Below, one piece after another: positions 1-5,056 of a stretch of DNA of 10,443 nt. How positions within the stretch are numbered: position 1 is the stretch's first letter; every line of letters begins with the position of its first letter. Origin of the DNA: Chromatiales bacterium (GTDB lineage Bacteria; Pseudomonadota; Gammaproteobacteria; CAMYNG01). The translations under genes and the position numbers were made by a program. The stretch spans positions 1-10,443 of the forward strand of contig JALUTW010000254.1 in the NCBI GenBank assembly GCA_027021685.1. Reading direction: 5' to 3'. The notes under the pieces were generated by a model, which searched no databases, was not told the DNA's origin, and saw nothing but the letters and a program-made list of their open reading frames with translations.

Positions 1-510
1 CTGTCCCACCCGGGCGTGCTCGCCCGGCTGGATGTGGCGCTTGACCACGATGCCGGTGTAGGGTGCCCGCACCACGGTGTTGTCCAGCGCCTCCCTGGCC
101 CGCTCCAGCTCGGCCTTGGCCGCCTTGAGTGCGGCCTCGGCGCGGTCGTAGGCGGCGCGCGCCACCAGCTTCTTTTCGTAGACCTCCTTGACCCGCTGGA
201 ACTCGGCCCTGGCCTCCTCGTAGCGGGCCAGGGCCGCCTTGTAGGCCGCGCGCTGCTCGGTGTCGCGGAAACGCAGCAGCACCGCACCCTTCTCCACGTA
301 GTCGTCCACGTCCACCTTGACCTCGACCACCCGGCCGGAGACCTGGGCCGACACGGTGGCCTGGTGCTCGGCCTCGATGATGCCGTCGAACACCCGCTCC
401 TCGGGCACGGCTGTGGCCTCGGCCACCGCGGTGGCGAAAGGCAGCTCGGCCGCTGCGGGCAGCGCGGTAGGCAGGCAAAGGAAGGGAATGAGCAAGTATC
501 GCAGGCGCAT
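1..510 (-). CDS. RND efflux periplasmic adaptor (HlyD/MFP family), 3' part cut off
   Basis: Membrane-fusion subunit that would link an inner-membrane RND pump to an outer-membrane channel in the periplasm. The 170 visible residues start with a signal peptide (about 1-21, probable cleavage after the AAA before ELP). A biotinyl-lipoyl half-motif follows (about 50-82, with VSAQVSGRVVEVKVDVDD and YVEKGAVLLRF), then an alpha-helical hairpin rich in Ala, Glu, Lys and Arg (about 86-142), and the second lipoyl half (VVRAPYTGIVVKRHIQPGE, 147-165). This order is diagnostic of the family. The ATG at 510 is chosen because AGGGGA lies about 8 nt before it and a signal peptide follows directly. No lipobox cysteine is seen, so it is probably soluble rather than a lipoprotein. 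The beta-barrel and membrane-proximal domains lie beyond the left edge, so the substrate class cannot be told. The pump gene is expected just outside the window on the same strand. Confidence 0.9.
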   Translation of the reverse strand, partial: MRLRYLLIPFLCLPTALPAAAELPFATAVAEATAVPEERVFDGIIEAEHQATVSAQVSGRVVEVKVDVDDYVEKGAVLLRFRDTEQRAAYKAALARYEEARAEFQRVKEVYEKKLVARAAYDRAEAALKAAKAELERAREALDNTVVRAPYTGIVVKRHIQPGEHARVGQ

Positions 511-572
511 GGACGATCCCCTGTGGCTGCTGGCACGACGGGACGCGGGCCTCCCGCCCGCGGGGCACGGGG

Positions 573-600
573 ATCCTACAGCATCGGAACGGGGGTGCAA
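573..600 (-). promoter_or_regulatory. Candidate sigma-70 promoter for the adaptor gene
   Basis: On the minus strand TTGCAC (595-600) and TAGGAT (573-578) are 16 nt apart. A start near 566 would give a leader of about 55 nt before the adaptor ATG at 510. The match is moderate (3/6 and 4/6). It would let the adaptor be transcribed independently of the chemoreceptor upstream. Confidence 0.35.
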
Positions 601-634
601 GGGCCGGGCGCCGGGCCCGCGACCGGGTCCCGGT
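601..634 (-). terminator. GC-rich hairpins after the chemoreceptor gene, weak terminator candidate
   Basis: Two inverted repeats lie just downstream of the chemoreceptor stop codon: ACCGGG/CCCGGT (622-627 with 629-634) and GGGCC/GGCCC (601-605 with 614-618). No U-tract of useful length follows on the minus strand. If transcription ends here it is more likely Rho-dependent or a weak pause. A further 7-bp stem, CGCGGGC/GCCCGCG (544-550 with 556-562), lies in the adaptor leader. Confidence 0.22.
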
Positions 635-653
635 TCATCGCCGGCCCGGACGT

Positions 654-1850
654 TCAGCGTCCGAAGCCGGCGAGCAGCGCCTGCAGTTCGCCGTTGAGGC
701 GCTCCAGCTCGGCGGCCGCCGCCACCGTCTGGCGCACGCCATCGGCGGCCTGGCCCGAGACCTCGGAGATACTGGTGATGCTGGTGCTGATGGCCTCGGT
801 GACCTGGCTCTGCTCGGACGCGGCTGCGGCGATCTGGCTCACCTGCTGGTGGATGGTGCTCACGGCGCCGGAGATTCCGGCCAGGGCCTCGGCGGTCTTT
901 TCCGCCTGCTCCACGCCGGCCCGCGCCTGCTCGCCGCCTCCGGCCATGACCTCCACCGCCCGCCGCGTGCCCTGCTGCAGGCGCTCGATCATGGTGCCGA
1001 TCTCCTCGGTGGAGGCCTGGGTCCGGTTGGCCAGGGTGCGCACCTCGTCGGCCACCACGGCGAAGCCGCGGCCCTGCTCGCCGGCCCGCGCCGCCTCGAT
1101 GGCGGCGTTGAGGGCCAGCAGGTTGGTCTGCTCGGCGATGCCGTTGATGACCTCCAGCACGCGGCCGATGTTCTCGCCTTCGGCTTCCAGCTCGGAGATG
1201 ACCCGGGTGACGTCATCCACCGCCCCGGCGAGGCTGTCGATGGTGCACATGGCTTCCACCGTCACCAGCTTGGCGTCGTTGCCCTGGGCATCGGCCTCGC
1301 GGGTGGCGGCCTCGGCCTGCTCGGCGTTGCGCGCCACCTCCTGGGCGGTGGCGGCCAGCTCGTTGACCGCGGCGACCACCTGATCCACCTCGGCCTGCTG
1401 GCGCTGGGCCCCGTTCTCGACCCCGGCCGCCACTTCCTGCAGCCGCTCCACCACCGCGGCCACCTCTGCCGCCACCGCACCCACCGCCTCCACCATGCGC
1501 TGGAGGCTGTCGGCGGCGGCGTCGATGCCCCGCGCCACCGCCCCCAGCGCATCGCTGCTGTCGAGCCCGCAGCGCTGGTCCAAGCGGCCCCGGGCCAGGG
1601 CGTCCGCCACCCTGGCCATGGCCCCCAGGCGCCGCCCCAGCAGGCGCCGGAAGAGGAGGAAATTGCCCCAGCCCACCAGCAGGCCGAAGGCGAAGCACAG
1701 CGCCGCGAAAGCGGCGAAGTGGTCACCCGGCCAGCCGCCCAGCCCCTTGACCAGCCATGGGAAGACCAGCCCCGCGACCCCGCCCAGCGCCAGCACCGCC
1801 AGCAGCAGCCGGTGCAGGACCGAGGCCGGTCTCTTTTTCTGCCGTGCCAT
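654..1850 (-). CDS. Methyl-accepting chemotaxis protein with minimal periplasmic loop
   Basis: Chemoreceptor signalling protein of 398 aa that would form a trimer-of-dimers array with CheA and CheW at the inner membrane. The conserved signalling tip is unmistakable (about 237-274; ERR-free form GIAEQTNLLALNAAIEAAR followed by AGEQGRGFAVVADEVRTLA). Long Ala/Glu/Gln coiled-coil arms flank it (about 115-235 and 275-390). Two membrane segments are seen at about 12-35 and 45-68, followed by a HAMP-like stretch (about 69-100). Only about ten residues separate the membrane segments, so there is no periplasmic ligand-binding domain. No C-terminal NWETF-like CheR/CheB tether is present; the protein ends in AGFGR. 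The ATG at 1850 is preferred over an in-frame GTG at 1880: a G-rich Shine-Dalgarno-like stretch precedes the ATG, and the basic MARQKK N-terminus suits an inside-first membrane protein. The signal sensed is unknown. No che gene is in the window. Confidence 0.93.
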   Translation of the reverse strand: MARQKKRPASVLHRLLLAVLALGGVAGLVFPWLVKGLGGWPGDHFAAFAALCFAFGLLVGWGNFLLFRRLLGRRLGAMARVADALARGRLDQRCGLDSSDALGAVARGIDAAADSLQRMVEAVGAVAAEVAAVVERLQEVAAGVENGAQRQQAEVDQVVAAVNELAATAQEVARNAEQAEAATREADAQGNDAKLVTVEAMCTIDSLAGAVDDVTRVISELEAEGENIGRVLEVINGIAEQTNLLALNAAIEAARAGEQGRGFAVVADEVRTLANRTQASTEEIGTMIERLQQGTRRAVEVMAGGGEQARAGVEQAEKTAEALAGISGAVSTIHQQVSQIAAAASEQSQVTEAISTSITSISEVSGQAADGVRQTVAAAAELERLNGELQALLAGFGR

Positions 1851-1949
1851 GTCGCGCGCCCCCGTTTCACGAGGTTCCACCCTGACTTATCGTCACCGCC
1901 GGCCGCCGGCTTGAGGCCCGGGCGCCTGCACGGTCCCGGTGGAACCCGG

Positions 1950-1955
1950 TACAAT
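1950..1955 (+). promoter_or_regulatory. Candidate -10 box for ettA
   Basis: TACAAT (5/6 match to TATAAT) lies 41 nt upstream of the ettA GTG. Transcription would start near 1962 with a leader of about 35 nt. No convincing -35 hexamer is seen 16-18 nt upstream (TGCACG at 1927-1932 is poor), so an activator or a weak promoter is possible. The same hexamer recurs before hemH. Confidence 0.4.
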
Positions 1956-1996
1956 TGCGACCCTGTCCACACCACAGCGAAACCGGCGAACGACCC

Positions 1997-3664
1997 GTGG
2001 CGCAGTACATCTTCACCATGAACCGGGTGACCAAGGTGGTGCCGCCCAAGCGCGTCATCCTCAAGGACATCTCCCTGTCCTTCTTTCCCGGGGCCAAGAT
2101 CGGCGTGCTGGGCCTCAACGGCGCCGGCAAGTCCACCCTGCTGCGCATCATGGCCGGGGTGGACACCGAGTACGAGGGCGAGGCCCGGCCCCAGCCCGGC
2201 ATTCGCATCGGCTACCTGCCCCAGGAACCGCAGCTGGATCCGGCCAAGGACGTGCGCGGCAACGTGGAGGACGGCGTGGCCGAGATCAAGCAGGCTCTGG
2301 CCCGCCTGGAGGAGATCTACGCCGCCTACGCCGAGCCCGATGCCGACTTCGACGCCCTGGCCGCCGAGCAGGCGGAGCTGGAAAACCTGGTCCAGGCCGC
2401 CGACGGCCACAACCTGGACCGGACCCTGGAGATCGCGGCCGAGGCCCTGCGGCTGCCGCCCTGGGACGCCGACGTCACCAGGCTGTCCGGCGGCGAGCGC
2501 CGGCGGGTGGCCCTGTGCCGGCTGCTGCTGTCCCGGCCCGACATGCTCCTGCTGGACGAACCCACCAACCACCTGGATGCCGAATCGGTGGCCTGGCTGG
2601 AGCGCTTCCTGCACGAGTACCCGGGCACGGTGGTGGCGGTGACCCACGACCGCTACTTCCTGGACAACGTGGCCGGCTGGATCCTGGAGCTGGACCGCGG
2701 CGAAGGCATCCCCTGGGAGGGCAACTACTCGTCCTGGCTGGAACAGAAGGAGAAGCGCCTGGAGATGGAACAGAAACAGGAACAGGCGCGCCTCAAGGCC
2801 ATGAAGGCGGAGCTGGAATGGGTCCGTTCCAACCCCAGGGGCCGCCACGCCAAGAGCAAGGCCCGCCTGGCCCGGTTCGAGGAGCTGGCCTCCAAGAGCT
2901 ACCAGAAGCGCAACGAAACCAACGAGATCTTCATTCCGCCCGGCCCCCGCCTGGGCGAGCTGGTGATCGAGGCCCGGGGCCTGCGCAAGGGCTTCGGCGA
3001 CCGCCTGCTCATCGACGGGCTCTCCTTCAACCTGCCCCGGGGCGGGATCGTCGGTGTCATCGGCCCCAACGGCGCGGGCAAGACCACGCTGTTCCGCATG
3101 ATCACCGGCCAGGAGCAGCCCGACGGCGGCGAGCTGCGCATCGGCGACACCGTGAAGCTGGCCTACGTGGACCAGAGTCGCGACAGCCTGGATCCCGACA
3201 AGACGGTGTGGGAGGAGATCTCGGACGGCCACGACATCATCGAGGTGGGCGAATTCCAGATCAACTCGCGGGCCTACGTCTCCCGCTTCAACTTCCGCGG
3301 TGCCGACCAGCAAAAGCGGGTGGGCGATCTGTCCGGCGGCGAGCGCAACCGCGTCCACCTGGCCAAGCTGTTGCGCTCCGGGGGCAACGTGCTGCTGCTG
3401 GACGAGCCCACCAACGACCTGGACGTGGAGACGTTGCGCGCGCTGGAGGAGGCGCTGCTGGAATTCCCGGGCTGCGCGGTGGTCATCTCCCACGACCGCT
3501 GGTTCCTGGACCGCATCGCCACCCACATCCTCGCCTTCGAGGGCGACAGCCACGTGGAATGGTTCGAGGGCAACTACGCCGACTACGAGGCCGACCGCGC
3601 CCGGCGCCTGGGCGAGGACGCCGCCCAGCCCCACCGCATCCGCTACAAGCGCCTGAGCGCCTGA
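1997..3664 (+). CDS. ettA: Energy-dependent translational throttle protein EttA (ABC-F ATPase)
   Basis: ABC-F protein that binds the ribosomal E site and gates entry into elongation according to the ATP/ADP ratio; cytoplasmic. Both nucleotide-binding domains are complete. Domain 1 has Walker A GLNGAGKST (39-47), signature LSGGE (163-167) and Walker B LLLDEP with catalytic Glu188. Domain 2 has Walker A GPNGAGKTT (356-364), LSGGE (445-449) and LLLDEP with Glu470. The arm insertion (about 93-135) and basic interdomain linker (about 240-320, including PRGRHAKSKARLARFEEL) that define EttA are present. Length is 555 aa, and the catalytic glutamates fall at the same numbers as I recall for E. coli EttA. 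The GTG at 1997 gives the expected N-terminus (M/VAQYIFTMNRV). The in-frame TTG at 1955 overlaps the -10 box and is rejected. The Shine-Dalgarno is weak. The gene is monocistronic and convergent with the DUF6763 gene. Confidence 0.97.
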   Translation: MAQYIFTMNRVTKVVPPKRVILKDISLSFFPGAKIGVLGLNGAGKSTLLRIMAGVDTEYEGEARPQPGIRIGYLPQEPQLDPAKDVRGNVEDGVAEIKQALARLEEIYAAYAEPDADFDALAAEQAELENLVQAADGHNLDRTLEIAAEALRLPPWDADVTRLSGGERRRVALCRLLLSRPDMLLLDEPTNHLDAESVAWLERFLHEYPGTVVAVTHDRYFLDNVAGWILELDRGEGIPWEGNYSSWLEQKEKRLEMEQKQEQARLKAMKAELEWVRSNPRGRHAKSKARLARFEELASKSYQKRNETNEIFIPPGPRLGELVIEARGLRKGFGDRLLIDGLSFNLPRGGIVGVIGPNGAGKTTLFRMITGQEQPDGGELRIGDTVKLAYVDQSRDSLDPDKTVWEEISDGHDIIEVGEFQINSRAYVSRFNFRGADQQKRVGDLSGGERNRVHLAKLLRSGGNVLLLDEPTNDLDVETLRALEEALLEFPGCAVVISHDRWFLDRIATHILAFEGDSHVEWFEGNYADYEADRARRLGEDAAQPHRIRYKRLSA

Positions 3665-3728
3665 CGGCGGGCCGGGCACGCGGCGGCACGCGGCGCGCGG
3701 TGGTGCAACGGTCAGAAGGATGTGGAGC

Positions 3729-3788
3729 CCGGGCGTTGCGCCCGGCCTTGTCCCCGTGCAGCGCGGGCGTCCCGCATCAGCAATGCGG
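3729..3788. repeat. Two hairpins between convergent ettA and the DUF6763 gene
   Basis: A 7-bp stem with a 3-nt loop (CCGGGCG at 3729-3735 with CGCCCGG at 3739-3745) and a 6-bp stem with a 5-nt loop (CCGCAT at 3772-3777 with ATGCGG at 3783-3788) lie in the 141-nt tail-to-tail gap. Neither is followed by a U-tract on either strand, so they are not classical intrinsic terminators. They may protect 3' ends or act as weak bidirectional stops. Confidence 0.35.
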
Positions 3789-3805
3789 CAGCGCGTCCCG
3801 GCGTC

Positions 3806-4069
3806 TCACTGCAGCTCCCGGAACTCGCTGCCGCCATCCAGGAAATAGAGTTCGTCCTCGCCGTATTCCTGCAGGACCTCCGACCACTCCAGCGGCTGCT
3901 CGGTGGGATGGAGTTCGAGGAAGTACCAGGTCTCCATGTCGAATTCCTCGATCTCGCCGTCGGCATATTGCACCTCGACGGAGTCCGCGTCGGCATCGAG
4001 CACCTGGAACACCCGACGCTCCAGATCCTGGTACCACTGCCCAACCACCGGTTCGAATGGTGTCGACAT
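3806..4069 (-). CDS. DUF6763 family small acidic protein
   Basis: An 87-aa protein matching, from memory, a gammaproteobacterial family of unknown function (DUF6763). The N-terminal pattern PVVGQWYQDLERRVFQVL (7-24) is followed by VEVQYADGEIEEFDMETWY (31-49), and then a variable acidic tail. It is strikingly acidic: 24 Asp/Glu, 3 Arg and no Lys. It has no signal peptide or membrane segment and is presumably cytoplasmic. The repeating beta-strand pattern suggests a small beta-barrel or SH3-like fold (inference). The start at 4069 is fixed by an excellent ribosome-binding site. The frame is open further upstream, but those codons lack a comparable site. No function can be assigned from the sequence, and its neighbours give little help. 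Confidence 0.85.
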   Translation of the reverse strand: MSTPFEPVVGQWYQDLERRVFQVLDADADSVEVQYADGEIEEFDMETWYFLELHPTEQPLEWSEVLQEYGEDELYFLDGGSEFRELQ

Positions 4070-4073
4070 TGGG

Positions 4074-4082
4074 ATCACCTCC
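4074..4082 (-). promoter_or_regulatory. Near-perfect Shine-Dalgarno for the DUF6763 gene
   Basis: The minus strand reads GGAGGTGAT, nine consecutive bases complementary to the 16S rRNA 3' end, ending 4 nt before the ATG at 4069. It is the strongest such match before any gene in the window and decides the start codon. It implies that this small protein is translated at a high rate. Confidence 0.85.
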
Positions 4083-4152
4083 CTCGCACTTGGCAGAACA
4101 CGACGACGGGTTGCGATGCCGGGCCGAAATGCCGGACGACTCAGCCGGTGCA

Positions 4153-4180
4153 TGTCTAACCATAGCACCGGATGTTGCAA
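4153..4180 (-). promoter_or_regulatory. Candidate promoter of the DUF6763 gene
   Basis: On the minus strand TTGCAA (4175-4180) is followed after 16 nt by TAGACA (4153-4158), inside a stretch that is clearly more AT-rich than the rest of the window (about 4150-4235). This would give a leader of about 75 nt. The -10 match is poor, so confidence is limited. Confidence 0.35.
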
Positions 4181-4262
4181 AGAAAAGGCAGCAAAATGGC
4201 TGGAAATACAGGGGACTTGTTGAGAAATCACCTGAAGCCGCAGCTCCAAGTGCTTCATCGCA

Positions 4263-4310
4263 GGCGGGATCGCACCCGCCGGCGGCCGCCGGCGGGTGCC
4301 AAGGTTTTTT
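4263..4310 (+). terminator. Strong intrinsic terminator on the plus strand, opposing both flanking genes
   Basis: A perfect 28-nt palindrome (4272-4299) has 12-nt arms GCACCCGCCGGC and GCCGGCGGGTGC around GGCC. On the plus strand it is followed by CAAGG and then six T (4305-4310). On the minus strand the stem is preceded by the A-run and has no T-run after it, so it works mainly on plus-strand transcripts. Both adjacent genes are on the minus strand. The nearest plus-strand gene, ettA, ends about 600 nt upstream. An upstream GGCGGG (4263-4268) could compete for CCCGCC (4275-4280) and form an alternative stem. The DUF2914 stop codon lies only 7 nt beyond the T-run. Confidence 0.7.
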
Positions 4311-4316
4311 CCGCGG

Positions 4317-4907
4317 TCAGGGCGCGGGCGGAGCCTGCGGCGCCGGTTCCGCGGCTGCGGCCCCGGAGGCCTCCGCAGGCCCGGCGGGGGCCGGTGCCGG
4401 TGCGGCCGGCGACGGCTGCACCTGGATGACGTCCTCGGCGATCACCTCGCCGGCGCCGTTGAGCACCGAGACCCTCCACTCCCCGGTCCAGGACGGATCC
4501 AGGTTCTTCGAAGACCACACCCGCCAGCGCGGGCCACGCACGTCGAAGGTCACCTCGGCCATCACCTTGCCGTCGTGCTCCCAGCGGTGAGTCGCGGTCT
4601 GGCCCGACATGTCGCGCAGCTCCGTGAAATAGAACACCTTGCCGGTCCGGGGATCGACCACGTCCAGCCGGTCCACCGGCTCGCGCTCGGACACCCCGCT
4701 GGTGAACACCGAGCGGGTCACGCTGCCGCGCGAAAAGCCGGCCTGCTCTTCCAGCGGCTCGGCCGCCGCCTGGGCCTCGGGCGCCGTCCCGGCTTCCGGC
4801 GCGCCGGGTGCGGGGGCTTCCGCGGCGGCCCCGGCGGCAGTCCCGGTCCCGGCACCGGCCCACAGGGGCACGGCGGCCAGGAGCACGCAGGTCATGATTC
4901 TGTTCAT
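4317..4907 (-). CDS. Exported DUF2914 domain protein with Pro/Ala-rich flanks
   Basis: A 196-aa secreted protein of unknown function. A signal peptide covers about residues 1-25 (basic start MNR, hydrophobic MTCVLLAAVPLWAGAG, Ala-rich end). A low-complexity Ala/Pro/Glu linker (about 26-55) leads to a folded region, and DUF2914 covers about 88-165 (VFYFTELRDMSGQTATHRWE, FDVRGPRWRVWSSKNLDPSW, WRVSVLNGAGEVI). The C-terminus (166-196) is again almost only Ala, Pro, Gly and Glu. The Trp-rich beta pattern suggests a beta-sandwich in the periplasm (inference). The ATG at 4907 is chosen because AAGGAGG lies 8 nt before it and the signal peptide begins there. An upstream in-frame extension to 5012 lacks a good start and would bury the signal peptide. 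It is divergent from hemH. Confidence 0.85.
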   Translation of the reverse strand: MNRIMTCVLLAAVPLWAGAGTGTAAGAAAEAPAPGAPEAGTAPEAQAAAEPLEEQAGFSRGSVTRSVFTSGVSEREPVDRLDVVDPRTGKVFYFTELRDMSGQTATHRWEHDGKVMAEVTFDVRGPRWRVWSSKNLDPSWTGEWRVSVLNGAGEVIAEDVIQVQPSPAAPAPAPAGPAEASGAAAAEPAPQAPPAP

Positions 4908-4921
4908 GGCATTGCCCTCCT

Positions 4922-4945
4922 TCAGGCTGAATCGTCGTGGGACAT
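4922..4945 (-). CDS. Possible 7-residue leader ORF upstream of the DUF2914 gene
   Basis: On the minus strand ATG at 4945 opens a short frame (M-S-H-D-D-S-A, then TGA at 4922-4924). A strong Shine-Dalgarno, GGGAGGAG, lies just before it. Its stop codon abuts the AAGGAGG that serves the DUF2914 gene, with 14 nt between the stop and the next ATG. This arrangement fits a leader peptide or translational coupling. It is too short for composition to prove coding, so the ribosome-binding site is the only real support. Confidence 0.35.
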   Translation of the reverse strand: MSHDDSA

Positions 4946-4960
4946 CCGTCTCCTCCCGTG

Positions 4961-4987
4961 CGGGCCTGCAATCTGACCGCAGGCCCG
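4961..4987. repeat. 9-bp inverted repeat in the DUF2914/hemH divergent region
   Basis: CGGGCCTGC (4961-4969) and GCAGGCCCG (4979-4987) form a perfect 9-bp inverted repeat around a 9-nt centre. It lies directly upstream of the Shine-Dalgarno of the possible leader ORF on the minus strand, and about 55 nt upstream of the hemH -10 box on the plus strand. It could be a dimeric repressor operator, or a hairpin in the DUF2914 leader. Confidence 0.4.
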
Positions 4988-5021
4988 GCCCGGGGACCAT
5001 GACCGCCGTCACACTTTGCCG

Positions 5022-5047
5022 CCGGGCCCGGGCCCGGATGCTACAAT
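5022..5047 (+). promoter_or_regulatory. hemH promoter region: GC palindrome plus TACAAT -10 box
   Basis: TACAAT (5042-5047) ends 9 nt before the hemH ATG, so transcription would begin about 3 nt before the start codon. A 16-bp perfect palindrome, CCGGGCCCGGGCCCGG (5022-5037), fills the spacer just upstream. The best -35-like sequence, TTGCCG (5016-5021), is 20 nt away, which is too far for a standard sigma-70 promoter. No Shine-Dalgarno precedes the ATG, which agrees with a leaderless or near-leaderless mRNA. Confidence 0.4.
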
Positions 5048-5056
5048 CGCCGCGCC

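Noticed and set aside
16..2021. Long plus-strand open frames opposite the adaptor and chemoreceptor genes (16-1383 and 849-2021)
   Set aside because: They are antisense to genes with clear conserved domains, and their Gly/Leu/His- or Ala/Ser-rich translations match no family. Such shadows are expected in GC-rich DNA.
1262..3679. An 805-codon minus-strand open frame opposite ettA
   Set aside because: It is antisense to a complete EttA with all catalytic motifs and runs on into the wrong frame of the chemoreceptor. The product is low-complexity.
4070..4258. An N-terminal extension of the DUF6763 protein
   Set aside because: The frame is open, but the nine-base Shine-Dalgarno lies exactly before the ATG at 4069 and the family pattern begins there.
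1939..4590. An 883-codon plus-strand open frame through ettA and beyond
   Set aside because: It is another frame of ettA continuing antisense across the DUF6763 and DUF2914 genes. The translation is Arg/Pro/Gly-rich with no domain.
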